Shown here piece by piece: positions 29,589 through 41,158 of a stretch of 64,000 nucleotides of DNA (the stretch's first letter is position 1; each line of letters begins with the position of its first letter). The DNA is from Picochlorum sp. 'celeri' (lineage: Eukaryota > Chlorophyta > Trebouxiophyceae). The translations under genes and the position numbers were made by a program. The stretch covers positions 310,001-374,000 of the forward strand of contig JAACMV010000018.1 of NCBI GenBank assembly GCA_010909725.1, read 5' to 3'. The notes below the pieces were generated by a model that saw nothing but the letters and a program-made list of their open reading frames with translations, searched no databases and had not been told where the DNA came from.

Positions 29589-32420
29589 CTATTGCATGGG
29601 AGAATCGCCCCATTGTTTTGCTGTATCTTGAAGTGGTGAAGCTGTTGTCAAATCTAGTGATGTCCTTTCTTTGGGACCATCTAGTGATTTCTTGATTCCT
29701 TTCACCGTTGATGAAAACGCTTTTTTGACACTTCGTAAGGTGCTCTTTCCTTTCAGTCGACGAATTTCCATTCGGAGAGCTGAAATTTCATTGACGAGCT
29801 GCTGTTCATGCCTTGCAAATGCATCTTCTCGTTGGGCCAAGACCATCTTCTGTGCTGCCAGATTCATCGACATTGTGTTGTATGATTCTAGTAACTCTGC
29901 CGTAGTTTTTGCACTGAGTTGCGCTGTTTTGAGATCTCCGACCTCACCCTTTAGCTTCTGAGCCAAATCAGAATCATGTGCCATCTGCGCAGGGGTATCA
30001 CAGTGAATAACGCTTGCACCTCAAAACAACAACGCATTCATGTCGTACCTTGACCGTCAATTTTGATAGCTCTTCTTGGAGCATTTGAATTGCTTCATTA
30101 TATAATTCTTCATCATCTGCGCCAGACTGTTTTTTGCTGATGAGACTGTCAAGGACGGATGACAATGCTCCTGCCGACACCATACCAAGATTTGCTGACT
30201 TGGCAAAGAGTTTCTCTGGAGAGTTTTCTCCTGATGATAGTCCTGCTGTCGGGGCAGATGGGGTAACAAATTCTTCTTGTTCTTCTGCTGGCGATTTAAC
30301 CTTGACTGGAGTAGGCTTTTCTGGTGTTGCATGGCTCCTCTCTGTTGCCTGTGCCTCTCCCAGCTGGATCACATTTGGTTCTTCAGAGGAAAGCTCTTTG
30401 TACCGTTTTGATTCTTCTACAGCTTCATCTCTCTCCAATTTCAATGTCTCGATTTCTGCAAGAAGAATTTCTATCCTTTGCACTTCAGTGGGCGGCATCC
30501 TTGCATCTTGATTACTATCACTGGCCATCACATCTCCATCTCCCTCTCTCTCAAGTCCTGTGCTTGGTGTATCTGCTGTCACGGTGGGAGGAATCACAAA
30601 GTGCTCTGCAGGAACCGATCGTTTATCCTCATCATCATGTACCTGGGAATCATGGGTGTTCTTTGCCTGCAATTCTTCAAGGCTATGTAATCTCTCAACA
30701 AACTCATCCTTTTCCTTGGTCACTTGTTCAAGGACTTCTTCTTGCTGCTTTAATCTCAGATTCAAATTCATTATAAGTGCATCCTTTTCCTTCAATGCAT
30801 CCGCTTGCTCATTTTCAATTTGTGCAAGTGATGCTGTCTTTTGCTCCTGTTCCGATACCATGGTATCCTTCAACTCTTTCACATGTTGCACAAGCTCCAT
30901 GTTTTCCTCCTTCAACCTCACCTGTTCCCGATATAAATCCTCATACATTTTGGAGTCTTCTTGCGCTTCGTATACAGATGTATCCCTAGCTCGGTCAATA
31001 TCTTCTTGTCGAGGTGGAGGTTCGTTCATGAATAGAGTATATTCATACTCCCCGATACTCTACACAACAGAGAAGAGACAAATCAATCATACACTCCTTG
31101 ATCCACGATAATGTACCCTAAACCATACCTTGGCAAGCTTATCTTTGACTTTACAGAGTTCTACATCCTTTGCAGAAGCCGCGCGTGCAACCGCTGCATG
31201 AGAAGACCGCAATGCCAAAATGGCTCCCTCCTTTACAGCCAGCACATCTTGCAACATGCCCACTTCCTTCCGAAGCTCCTGTATCGTAAACGTACTATTC
31301 CCTGCACATGAAAAGTTTCACATATCGTTTTGATTGCTAAAACTACTACAAACGCATGCAGAGAAAAGGAAAAACCAAACCACGTACCAAATTGTTCTGC
31401 CACATGTTCTGAACAGACAATCTTCTCAACCTCGCCATCAACAGACCCGAGAATCCGCTTCATTAAGACCTTGTTGGCCACATCTTCTTCTTGATACGAC
31501 TGGAGCGACTTCTTACACGATTCTAGCTCGGACGCAAGCGCCTCTACTTGAGCCGCATGCACCGCCATTGGCACAAACCCTCCACCTGCCATTCTCTCAG
31601 CCTCAGCAGCAACTGCCTTTTCTGATATATCCACAGCATCAGCCATTTTTTGAGCAGCTTCCATAGAAATAGCATCTGCTTCCGCCTTCAGCCTCTTTGC
31701 CTCCACCATCTCCTCTCGCTGCCCTTCCAACACCTCGAGCACCTCCTCCAGCTCTGCTTGCTTCGCTGCAAGTGCAGCCTTCAACTCCTCAACCTCCCCC
31801 TCCACAATCTTCCCAAACTGATGCTCTCCCCCCAACATATCCTCCATATCCTTCAACTGCCGTCTCAAATCCAGAATGACATTCTGATCATGCTTCCTCA
31901 TCGCATTTGCCTCCTTGGCACTCTCAATGTCTGCCTGCCCTTGCTCTATGGCCATATCCTTTGCTTTGACTAGATTCTCAAGACTCTTAATCTCGTCCTT
32001 CAAAGACAGTATATCCTTACGAGACTGAGCCAACTGATTGCGCAGTTTGACCACATCCTCCATACTCCCATTCATCACCTTTGAATTCGCTCCAGCACTG
32101 TCCAGCATCAGTCTGTTCAGCCTATCAGCCTCTTCGTTCGACGCGTCAGCTATCGCCTGCAATCTCTTCCGCTCTTCATCCCATTTTTTAGACATTCGTT
32201 TCATCGATTTTAATTCCGTCTCAGCTTGCAGCGCCCTCTCCTCTGCCTGCTTCTGACTCGACGCAAATTTTTCAATGACATTGTCCTTGAGTCCAAGTTG
32301 CTCTTGGATCACATCAATTTCCTTCTTGAGGCTCTTAATTTCATTCTTTTTTACTTTTAATTCATTTTGAAGATCTTTGACGTGGTATGCCAACGTCTCG
32401 CTGCCTCTGGGCGAGGCCAT
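29589..32420 (-). CDS. Long coiled-coil protein, four exons
   Basis: Four exons join in phase: 32420-31388, 31301-31129, 31059-30049 and 29984-29589, with introns of 86, 69 and 64 nt. All have GT-AG ends (GTACGT, GTATGG, GTACGA donors). The product is 870 residues, mostly heptad coiled coil from residue 9 onward and rich in K, E, Q and L. A disordered acidic/proline stretch lies in exon 3 (PTEVQ...PEKPTPVKVKSPAEEQ). The C-terminus is basic (LRSVKKAFSSTVKGIKKSLDG) and may contact membrane or nucleic acid. No enzymatic domain is visible. A structural, ciliary or tethering role is possible, but I do not recognise the family. Confidence 0.8.
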
Positions 32421-33855
32421 GGTTGAAACTCGCGAGAGTGTCCTCGTAGAGATACTCTCTGTACAGTATCTGTACTATATATCTTACAAGATGTAATCTT
32501 TTTTGCCTTTTGAATCTCATTTCCTTACAGTGGGGGAAGATTGAGAAGGATTTGACCGATGTGGAACCAGCGTAGCAGGAGTCGTTTGCTTCGCAAGCAT
32601 GACAGGTGTCTGTGAAATATTAGGAAGGCGTGTGTATCCATGCTTTTCAATCAAACTCGTACATAGGCCTATACGATAGGTGCCCTGAAGTCACAGGCTC
32701 CATATTCAAATATGAGATTAGATGTACTCTCATTTGAATGATCCTTTCAACAGCTGAGTTGAATAGAGCCAGACTGACACAAGTTTGTGCTGGAATGAAC
32801 ACAAGGGAAACAATATTGCCATTGCGAAATTTTGCTTTTTGATATCAAGAGAGACACTATAATCAGCCAAGTTGCCTTTCTATGGCACCAGGCAGGCGGG
32901 GAAGGCACGAATACCAACTACTGCGACTCTCGACAAGCGCATTCCTGGCACTCGTCGTGGAATTGTGATTACAACTATACATGTTCAGCACATCTCCATT
33001 GTATGATATGCTGATTTTTGGGATATTATATATTCTCAAGGTGGTAGAAAGATTCAGAAAATGCATGTTTGACGTTAGACATATTTACCAGGGTCATCAA
33101 TGGATATATATTGCGTAATCCATCGATTTAGCAATTGATAGGCACACCTACCCACTAGGTAGCGAGTGATTAACATGTCGCGCAACCCACTGTGGACATG
33201 GCCGAGGGTTTTCCTCGCGATATTTGGCAGACAAGTATAAAAGCTATTGTCTCAATGTGTGTGCATCTCGCCTGTGGCTGATTTTCCGGGTCTGGCGCAG
33301 CAAATCTGGATCCAACGGCAGGTCGTGAGCATGCCACATGTGGTAAGAGTGCTGGGCCTGTCAATTATTCATCCGGGATGCTAGATCTTCTCAATAAAAT
33401 AAATTATGCCATATTAAACGCATATGATGAAATTTGCCAGAAACTCATTGAGCAGAATGCGCTCGTCGATGAAAGAGGACAAGAGAGCGCCTCGTAATAT
33501 ATGCTGCTTCAAATAAAGAGCATGGGTCCGTACTTTCAGGGGGCGCAGCGAAACTTTGACTATTTTCACGATTTTACATAAACAGATGGCTCTGGACATT
33601 AGTGGCCGTTTGAGCCACGCGTCATGCACATACATGCGTCAATATCCTTTGGCCACATGGAATCTTTCCATATGGATTCCGTGCGTGGAAAGATTCCGTG
33701 AAATTTTGAATTCGCGCCGTTGACCATCGATTGGATGACATCATCAGGTAGCTTCGTAGGGATTACCAATATCCAAAATACAACAAAATTACTACACAGT
33801 TGACAAACAGTGGACTACTTTTCTTTCCGTATTTGTTCGAGTATTCCTTCTCAGG
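32421..33855. other. Long intergenic region, no supported gene
   Basis: A 1435-bp stretch with only short, compositionally ordinary open frames. Visible elements are a lone TTTGACCGA at 32551, a TATAAAA at 33236-33242 with no convincing downstream frame, a small CGAGG/CCTCG hairpin near 33203-33217, and a 12-bp inverted repeat at 33659-33697. A non-coding transcript cannot be excluded. Confidence 0.45.
33659..33697. repeat. Perfect 12-bp inverted repeat, 15-nt loop
   Basis: GGAATCTTTCCA (33659-33670) pairs exactly with TGGAAAGATTCC (33686-33697). It lies about 160 bp before the ATG of the secreted FN3-like gene. Confidence 0.8.
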
Positions 33856-36162
33856 ATGACTACGTTGAGACTTGCGTTGCTATTCGTACTCGCCGTGAGT
33901 GCAGGTGCACAGATTGGTGCGTTTTTCTTCCCTTGTCTGATGATATACATATTATGTTGTATGATAACACTTCTGGCAATCTCTTCGACCGAGAAGGAGC
34001 ACCCGGCGCGGTGACCTACTGGTTCCCGCGTCAAACGTAAACCATTGTTAACTCCTCAATCCGGAGTACGCAATGGGGTTGCGTTCGGGTGATGAATGCA
34101 ACTATTGGAGCATCTCACGACTCAAAATCTTAAATACACTGATCTCTGATGCGTGTTTCTTGCAGATGAGTCCAGTCGCTTGCTAACCTCGATAAGACAA
34201 CCTGTTGTTGTGGAAGCCAGCTTGCCAAACATCACTGTGGGCTTCAAGACTGGTCCAAATATTCCTGACACGGAATTCACCATCAAGTGTGTTCTTGAGG
34301 GCGAAGGATGTGGAGCCCCAGGTTGGGGGCAGTCTGTGAGTGGGCTTCTGCCAGTCACACCTGCTGTTGTGGAGGGAACTGTTCAGGGTCTGGACGTGGA
34401 ACAGACGTACAGCTGCTATGTGGAAACTTATCTGATTAAAGAAAAGATATCGTACTGTCGAGAGGCGAAGCCACTTCCAGGGACAGTGAAAGTGGAGCTA
34501 ATATTCCCAGCGTATGCCAGTGCAGCTGCCTTTGGTCAGCCAGAAAAAGACCAAATCTGCGCAAATCTGTTGTCGTTGCAGCTGGAAGGGCAGTGCTCTG
34601 TAGTTCGTGTAATGGATGGGAATGTCAGAGTCTTTATTCAGATGGAAGCAGACGACTACAGGGACGCATGGTCTCTTGGAGCAATGTTAAAACAAGGAGG
34701 ATCTGAAGTGGATGATGTCCTTCTTAGGGGGCTGGAAGGTCCTGTTGAGATTGTCAATGTAGTGGCAGAGCCTCCATTTCCAACATCTGCCACTGCCGCA
34801 ACAATTGTAGCTGCTACACCGAAAGCAGGATCTGAGAACAACACCTTGGTGGTCAATTGGACTGCAGGAGAGGACAGTGTGCCACCTGCTGGTGACCCTG
34901 CCTTCTACGTGGCCTGCCTTGTGAGTGGATCTGCTTGCCCATCAAGCCCCACGTTTGATATGAACAGACCTCTGGGCTTGGACGAGAGCACAGACGTGGT
35001 AGGATTGATGGAAGGAACCCTGTATGACTGCTTTGTGGTGGCAAAGGACTGGGATGGAAGTGGAGTGTGCTCTGACCCAGTTCAAGTCTCCACCTATCAG
35101 CGAGCCGCTGCTCCCATGATTGCGTCTGTGGAGCCAAAGGTGGGGGCTGAGACTGACACCCTGGTGGTGACGTGGATGCCTGGAGACGACAGTGTGCCAC
35201 CTGCTGGTGACCCTGCCTTCTACGTGGCCTGTCTTGTGAGTGGATCTGCTTGCCCATCAAGCCCCACGTTTGATATGAACAGACCTCTGGGCTTGGACGA
35301 GAGCACAGACGTGGTAGGATTGATGGAAGGAACCCTGTATGACTGCTTTGTGGTGGCAAAGGACTGGGATGGAAGTGGAGTGTGCTCTGACCCAGTTCAA
35401 GTCTCCACCTATCAGCGAGCCGCTGCTCCCATGATTGCGTCTGTGGAGCCAAAGGTGGGGGCTGAGACTGACACCCTGGTGGTGACGTGGATGCCTGGAG
35501 ACGACAGTGTGCCACCTGCTGGTGACCCTGCCTTCTACGTGGCCTGCCTTGTGAGTGGATCTGCTTGCCCATCAAGCCCCACGTTTGATATGAACAGACC
35601 TCTGGGCTTGGACGAGAGCACAGACGTGGTAGGATTGATGGAAGGAACCCTGTATGACTGCTTTGTGGTGGCAAAGGACTGGGATGGAAGTGGAGTGTGC
35701 TCTGACCCAGTTTCGACCATTACATTATGCGATGTGTCGTTGAATTATGAGGCATCTCCAGTGAATGGTATGTGTGTGTGTATGCCTGGGTTCAGAGACC
35801 TGAATGGAGATCCAGCAGACGGTTGCGAGTACGAGCAAACATGTACCATTGGGGATGGAAACCCAGTCTTCTACCAAGATTGCGACTATCAATCGTCCAC
35901 ATGGGAACCATTCTGCTTAACGGAAGGAACATATGATGTCAGCACACGGGTTGCGGATATGAGCAGCATGGAGATTGCAGATGGGTACAGAGTCTCATTC
36001 AAGTACAACCCTGGTTCTCAGACCTGCAATGCATATTCTCTTCCTGGTGGTACCTCTTCCATACCTTGCTTTACATCTGTTGCGTGCTATGGACCACAAG
36101 GTGTTTCTGTTCGAAATATAAACGATGCTGTGGTCCAGGTCACTGTTATCAAGTATACCTAA
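33856..36162 (+). CDS. Secreted FN3-like repeat protein
   Basis: Exon 1 (33856-33916) encodes a clean signal peptide, MTTLRLALLFVLAVSAGAQI. A 249-nt intron (33917-34165, GTGCGT...TTGCAG) joins it in phase to exon 2 (34166-36162) as QI-DESSRLL. The mature part of the 685-residue product starts with one diverged and one variant beta-sandwich domain. Three near-identical 105-residue fibronectin-III-like units follow (TLVV.W..G.DSVPPAGDPAFYV, ACLVSGSACP, YDCFVVAKDWDGSGVCSD). The C-terminus is cysteine-rich, with an EGF-like segment (CVCMPGFRDLNGDPADGC). No membrane anchor is seen, so it is probably extracellular, in the wall or as an adhesin. Specific function is unknown. Confidence 0.8.
34795..35711 (+). 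repeat. Three 315-bp coding tandem repeats
   Basis: Units begin near 34795, 35110 and 35425. From 34873 onward the three are almost identical in DNA, for example GACAGTGTGCCACCTGCTGG at 315-bp steps. Units 2 and 3 differ by only a few bases such as CTGCCTT/CTGTCTT. Confidence 0.93.
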
Positions 36163-37194
36163 TAGTTTTGCTTGCCAGTGGATGTCAACGTAAATCGGCC
36201 TACAGGTTGCCCTATGTCTTATGAAACGTTCATCTGTCTGATTATACACTTTCTACTTTTGGTCTTGACGTAGTCTTGCTGTCTCTTCAACTGTCTTTTT
36301 AATTCTTCAAATATTTTTTTGAGCTTTTTGTTAATGCAACCTTTATCACAGAAGCATCAGCCATGGACTGAAGAAAAGGAATCATCCAAAGATATAAAAT
36401 GCATTCTCATGAAGTGAAAGGGGTCTTGCGTGCATCCACGCATGGTCCTGGGTCGCTATCTAGAATTTCACGAAGCTGGCATGGTTGGCACAGGCCGAAT
36501 GGTGCCCCACTGCTGCGCTTCGCCAGCAGCCATTCTGCAACCCCTTCGATCATCTTTACAGCAGAAGATGTACAATATAAGTATCAAATACTACTAATAA
36601 TAGTAAAGAAATGTATCAATGTGAAGCCTGCATCGTCAATTGATCCGGCGAATATATGTTAGGCTGTGACTCCCAGCTTACTAAGCTGAGCTTCGTCTAG
36701 CATACAGACGCCGTACATGCGTATATATACACGACACCCTCTTAGCCGCTTGCAAGCGCCGAAATCATGAATGTGTCTGCCATCGTGGCTGCTTTCTGTC
36801 CTCTTCTATTATAGATGGCGATGAGGAGTACAGTACCACCACGAGTACTGTGTTCTTTTTAACCAATAGCAAGATGCCATTGAAGGCCGCTGGTATGATA
36901 TGATGCGACTCACTCAATTGGAAGATATTCCAGTTCTAGAACTTGCAGGTGATCTTAGATAAGATCTGCGATGTCGTTGCGCAACGTTGCGCATGCAGTT
37001 AACTGCATGCAGATCTGCGATCTAGATCGATCGCTGGTCAATCTAGATCAGCCTCGTCGAAAAAACAACGATATGGTGGTTGCCATCTCTTCGATTCAGG
37101 TTGATTAAATCATTAATGAATAATAACAGAGTGCGATGGATTTCTGATTTAGAGATACGAACGTAAAACCAAGGAAAAGTTAAGAAAACCAAAC
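36163..37194. other. Intergenic region with palindrome run
   Basis: A 1032-bp region without a supported gene. Its right part (36932-37032) is a dense run of overlapping palindromes. The rest is AT-rich with short open frames only. Confidence 0.5.
36932..37032. repeat. Chain of overlapping perfect palindromes
   Basis: Perfect or near-perfect palindromes follow one another: 36932-36943 (12 bp), 36951-36966 (7-bp arms, 2-nt centre), 36978-36993 (16 bp, overlapped by 36976-36985), 36991-37010 (20 bp), 37003-37012, 37009-37018, 37018-37029 (12 bp) and 37025-37032. It ends about 160 bp before the TraB ATG. Confidence 0.85.
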
Positions 37195-39144
37195 ATGTCG
37201 ACATGTTTCCATGTCTTGGGACATGGCTTGGTCTCCTGTCCTCTGAGGCACAAGACATATAATAGTCGTTTGATTCAGCCTAGAAACTCTAATATATCAT
37301 GTCATGCCACGACGCAGCAGAATCAGAATCAGAATCAGAATAGAGACACAGTGTCGCAAAGCCTAGAGACAGTAAAAGGTGACACATTATTGAGAAATTC
37401 TACGGCTGTGGTGCGTGATGGAGATTCTGTAGCATATATACTAGGAATTTCCCATGTGTCAAAAGAATCGGGTCGGTTGATTGAGGAATTGATCGAGGAG
37501 GTTGGGCCAGATGCTGTACTCGTGGAATTGTGCCATGAACGGACAGGTCTCTTGGTGGATGAATCAGCAGCGAAAACTGGCAAGAATGCGTGGTTTTCAG
37601 CATCTGTTGATATTCAAGGGCTACCAAAAGCGGAATATTGGCCCAAGAAGGCCGATTTGTTGAATTTGTTGAGGACATATCGAGGGTGTCCAGTCTCAAC
37701 TGGGGGAATTCAAGCTGATGCAGATGCTCTCTTGGCAACTGGGCTATTTGAATCGGTGACCCCCGTGACTGGGCCACCGCCGCAATCATGGGACCCGATG
37801 TTTGTATATACTCGGGAATCTGATGAGGTTATTCCAGGGGTGGAGCTGTCGAGTATCACGTTTAAAGTAACTCCCAGACGGTTGCCTCCTGTGGAGTCTC
37901 TCAAGGTTGTCTTTGAGAATGGGAATACAGATGAGCAGATGTCATCATTGATGCATGATATCATTATGAATTCAAGTAGAAGCGGTACGACATTAGATGC
38001 TCTCCTGCGTGCAAGGCACGGGTGTATGGGGAATGGTAGTAGTATCACATATGAATGGTCAGACAATGGCATGCATGTGACAGCACGGGTGCGACAGGAC
38101 CAATCGCATGGTAGTATCGTATCGGGATTAGAAAACACCGTTATTCAAGGAAAAGGAATAGGAATCGCGCCGTTTTCAAGACGATTCATGGGACCCAATG
38201 GAAACGAAAATGCTCCAAAAACACCCGATGGACACCTGGTAGAGGTGTCCCCATGGGAGAATCATCCCCGTGATGATACACAACAATCTTCTACTACCCA
38301 AGGGTTTTTGGAATCTTTTGCTAACGCAGTCACGATGCAGTATGCAAAATATCAAGCAGACGCTGGTCGCAAGGTGGGTATTGTACCAGGATATGCATGG
38401 AGGGTAGCGCTTGCAGCAGCAGCACGATCACACGTACCATTCGTGTTCCTCGGCGATCGGCTTTCAAGTGTGACGTCACAAAGACTGTTACAAGGCATGG
38501 TGGCATCGTCCCTTCCTTACCTTGCCACCAGCGCGGCAGTATCTCTGGCAAGCTGGGTTGCACCACCAGTGCTGCTTCATGCAACACCATCCCTGCCAGC
38601 ATCCATCGTCATCACAGCTGCCTCCTTCCTAGCAGCCATTTGGCCACTCTATTCTCCTATTCAAGAGATTCAAAAGTTTTCCGAAATGTCAGCATCGCAG
38701 ATTGAAGATGCTGTGCGTGTCACAGAGCCATTGCAATCAGCATCTGATGCCCCATTCTATTTATGGGGAGAAGACGCCCTCATCCGATGGCCTGGAGCAG
38801 AGACACCAGTTATTCATGAGAGAGATAGATATATGGCATTTGCAACATATTCTATTCTCAGGAATATTCCATCTGGGCTCACCCCAACGTATGCAGCAAC
38901 ATCTCAGGAGCATGATGGCACAGTGTATTCCTATGCCATGCCAAAAGGGTCATCACCAACCGTTTGCCCTCCAGGAAAGGGCCAAGGTCAGTATAGCATA
39001 GAGTCCACCTATCCTCCGCGAAAGGTTGTGGCCATTGTAGGAACTGCCCATGTTCGAGGCATGCAGGCAATTTTGGTCAATCTCCTGTCCAATCCCTCAT
39101 CCTCCGGGAATGTGTTGGAGGAATTATCAACATCGTCTTCTTGA
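37195..39144 (+). CDS. TraB-domain protein
   Basis: A 649-residue single-exon protein of the TraB/PrgY/GumN superfamily, a metalloprotease-like (Tiki/EreA-related) fold. The first strand has GISHVSKESGRLIEELI, followed by PDAVLVELCHERTG. The second conserved histidine motif is VVAIVGTAHVRGM at the C-terminus. Two hydrophobic stretches (about residues 440-490) may be membrane segments. The N-terminus is basic with Gln/Asn repeats (QNQNQNQN) and may target a plastid or mitochondrion. Plant and animal TraB proteins sit on organelle outer membranes. A roughly 230-residue insertion separates the two halves, longer than I would expect. Activity is not established. Confidence 0.8.
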   Translation: MSTCFHVLGHGLVSCPLRHKTYNSRLIQPRNSNISCHATTQQNQNQNQNRDTVSQSLETVKGDTLLRNSTAVVRDGDSVAYILGISHVSKESGRLIEELIEEVGPDAVLVELCHERTGLLVDESAAKTGKNAWFSASVDIQGLPKAEYWPKKADLLNLLRTYRGCPVSTGGIQADADALLATGLFESVTPVTGPPPQSWDPMFVYTRESDEVIPGVELSSITFKVTPRRLPPVESLKVVFENGNTDEQMSSLMHDIIMNSSRSGTTLDALLRARHGCMGNGSSITYEWSDNGMHVTARVRQDQSHGSIVSGLENTVIQGKGIGIAPFSRRFMGPNGNENAPKTPDGHLVEVSPWENHPRDDTQQSSTTQGFLESFANAVTMQYAKYQADAGRKVGIVPGYAWRVALAAAARSHVPFVFLGDRLSSVTSQRLLQGMVASSLPYLATSAAVSLASWVAPPVLLHATPSLPASIVITAASFLAAIWPLYSPIQEIQKFSEMSASQIEDAVRVTEPLQSASDAPFYLWGEDALIRWPGAETPVIHERDRYMAFATYSILRNIPSGLTPTYAATSQEHDGTVYSYAMPKGSSPTVCPPGKGQGQYSIESTYPPRKVVAIVGTAHVRGMQAILVNLLSNPSSSGNVLEELSTSSS

Positions 39145-39376
39145 GTGTGTTTCCATCGGTAAAAAATAGTTAAAATTAATTGACGACAATCCGTCTGTCG
39201 TAGTCGTTTCAGACTACCTACGGTCGCTGTTGTTGCATTCGTCTCTCGGGACAGACAACCAATTCCACTCGGGTTGATCTGTCATCATAACCGTTATATC
39301 GACATACAGATGGTATAACGTACTAATATTGAATTCAAAAAAGGGCACACAAGGGTAAACAAGGTTTCGTAGAAGT

Positions 39377-40234
39377 ATGGGTTTCGAAAACTGGTTCCCA
39401 ATGATTTGCGTGAATTCGTGTCAGCATATGCTGCTCGACGCATTTCAACGATGGCTACGATCTGACTGTGATTCTTCGGAAGAATATCAACGACGCCGGA
39501 GGTCTATGAAGGGCATTATCATGTTATTGTTGAAGACCGCTGCCACGGGTGCATTAGCGACTGTGTTGGATGCGTTGATTGAGATTCGACGTCGACACAT
39601 GTATCTTGTATCATTACGAGAAGAGATTGGGGCAGATGCGATGGGTGGGGAGGAGGCTGGGGTGGTATCATCGCCATCTGGGTATTTGGGCATTGGAAAT
39701 CTCACTCGGGCTGGAATATCTGCGTGGAGATCTAGGCTCTTGATCGGTATAGACGAGTTGGAAAAGCAAGCGCTGCGATATGGGATTCAGCCGAGTCATA
39801 GATTCTCACCGAATGAGAGCTTGGAGGATGTAGCGCCAGAGAAGAAGAGAGATTCTGAGGGAAAGGATGATGCTGATGAACCACCATGTGGTGCACACAC
39901 GAAACAAATATCGACAACAGTAAAGCAGCTTATCCATCTCGTGGAGGCACAAGATCAGACAAGGCTTGAATCAGAGGTGGATACGTTAGTGGATGGACTG
40001 TTGGGTACAAGGGAGGATGCTGCCGAGTGTTGCACTATATGCATGGATGATGATGTTGCCACCCAAGTGGAGATAGCTGGCTGTCGACACGAACTCTGTT
40101 TTTCTTGTGCTCGGATGATTTGCGACGGAACGAATGCCCATCAGCTGCCTCAGTGTCCATTTTGTAGGCACCCCATAGAAGGGTTCAAACCCATTTATCA
40201 TAGAGTAACGACGTCTTCTGTAGCGTGCGATTGA
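39377..40234 (+). CDS. RING-finger E3 ligase-like protein
   Basis: A 285-residue protein with a C-terminal C3HC4 RING: CTICMDDD, then GCRHELCFSCARMIC and CPFCRHP. The N-terminal part is helical and basic (RRRRSMKGIIMLLLKTAA) with a moderately hydrophobic stretch at about residues 48-65 that might bind membrane. It probably transfers ubiquitin; the substrate is unknown. Its stop lies 22 bp from the converging TMCO1 stop. Confidence 0.78.
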   Translation: MGFENWFPMICVNSCQHMLLDAFQRWLRSDCDSSEEYQRRRRSMKGIIMLLLKTAATGALATVLDALIEIRRRHMYLVSLREEIGADAMGGEEAGVVSSPSGYLGIGNLTRAGISAWRSRLLIGIDELEKQALRYGIQPSHRFSPNESLEDVAPEKKRDSEGKDDADEPPCGAHTKQISTTVKQLIHLVEAQDQTRLESEVDTLVDGLLGTREDAAECCTICMDDDVATQVEIAGCRHELCFSCARMICDGTNAHQLPQCPFCRHPIEGFKPIYHRVTTSSVACD

Positions 40235-40256
40235 TGTGTATATATATTTATTACTG

Positions 40257-40885
40257 TTATGCGGTTTTGAAAACCTTTTCCATATCTGGTTTGAACATGG
40301 ACATTTTACGTGTTGGCCCCCAGCCAAACATCTTGGTGACAAGCACCTTGACAGATCCTTGACACAGCATAAAGATGAAAAACTGCACATGGAAAACATG
40401 GTCATTATACAGTGATATATATATATAGTCAGAAGATGAACATCACAGATACGTACTGGAGAGAACTCGTTTGGCGCTGCATCTTCCAATCCTCTTTGCG
40501 TAATTTTCCTGATGAATGATGGTGGCTCAAAAGGCAATATTCCAGCTGGTGCCTTACCAAACATCTTCGGGACGATATTCATGCTCACAATCATTGTTGC
40601 AAACGTCAAAATCCCAGTCACAATCTGAATCACAGCCATCTTACGACCAGCCTCGGCTTCAAAAGTCTTTTTTTTGGCAGCATCCTTCTTCTTCCCAGAA
40701 GACCCACCCGACTCACCCTCGCCATCCGCCTTACTCGGTGGTTCATACTTTTCAAAATCTTTCTTTAATCGTTTGAAAGAAGCGGTTCGGTAAATCAGCA
40801 GGTATCCAACTAGTTCAGTCAAGATGGCTGTGGCAAATCCATACCCAATCACCTGAAGAGGCACCGTATTTACTATAGAAACCAT
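40257..40885 (-). CDS. TMCO1: TMCO1-like ER membrane protein
   Basis: TMCO1 is an ER membrane protein of the Oxa1/YidC superfamily, described as a calcium-load-activated channel and part of the multipass translocon. Exon 1 (40885-40457) gives a first membrane helix, a charged coiled segment (FKRLKKDFEKYEP) with a lysine-rich insert, and a second helix followed by GILPFEPPSFIRKITQRGLE. Exon 2 (40382-40257) gives FFIFMLCQGSVKVLVTKMFG and a short tail. The 74-nt intron (GTACGT...GTGCAG) joins in phase 0 as NEFSP-FFIF, matching the conserved third segment. Total 184 residues, close to the short human form. Confidence 0.88.
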
Positions 40886-41158
40886 CGCATATGTATCAAT
40901 AATAATGTTCTATAACTATATTTAAATTTAAACAGGTTTTTTTTCTCCTGGCATTTCACATGGATCCGAAAATCTGAATTTTCTGATTCACACAATGAAC
41001 AAGGAGCAGGCCTAGGCCAGCCTGGATTCCAATGTCCAAGCGGACGTGTATATATATCGACATAGAATATATAAGAGTGTGTTACATTCTTCGCAACATA
41101 TATAACTAATTACCTAGGTCGATTATGCATAGTCGCATCACAATACAAGGACTGACAT

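Noticed and set aside
33236..33242. TATAAAA as promoter of a new gene
   Set aside because: No credible open frame follows within several hundred bases.
32421..33855. tRNA or snRNA genes in the longest spacers
   Set aside because: I looked for a T-loop GGTTCGA-type signature and cloverleaf arms by eye and found none; a covariance-model scan would be decisive.
34853..35674. Minus-strand 273-codon open frame
   Set aside because: It is the antisense shadow of the three 315-bp FN3-like repeats and so repeats itself with the same period.
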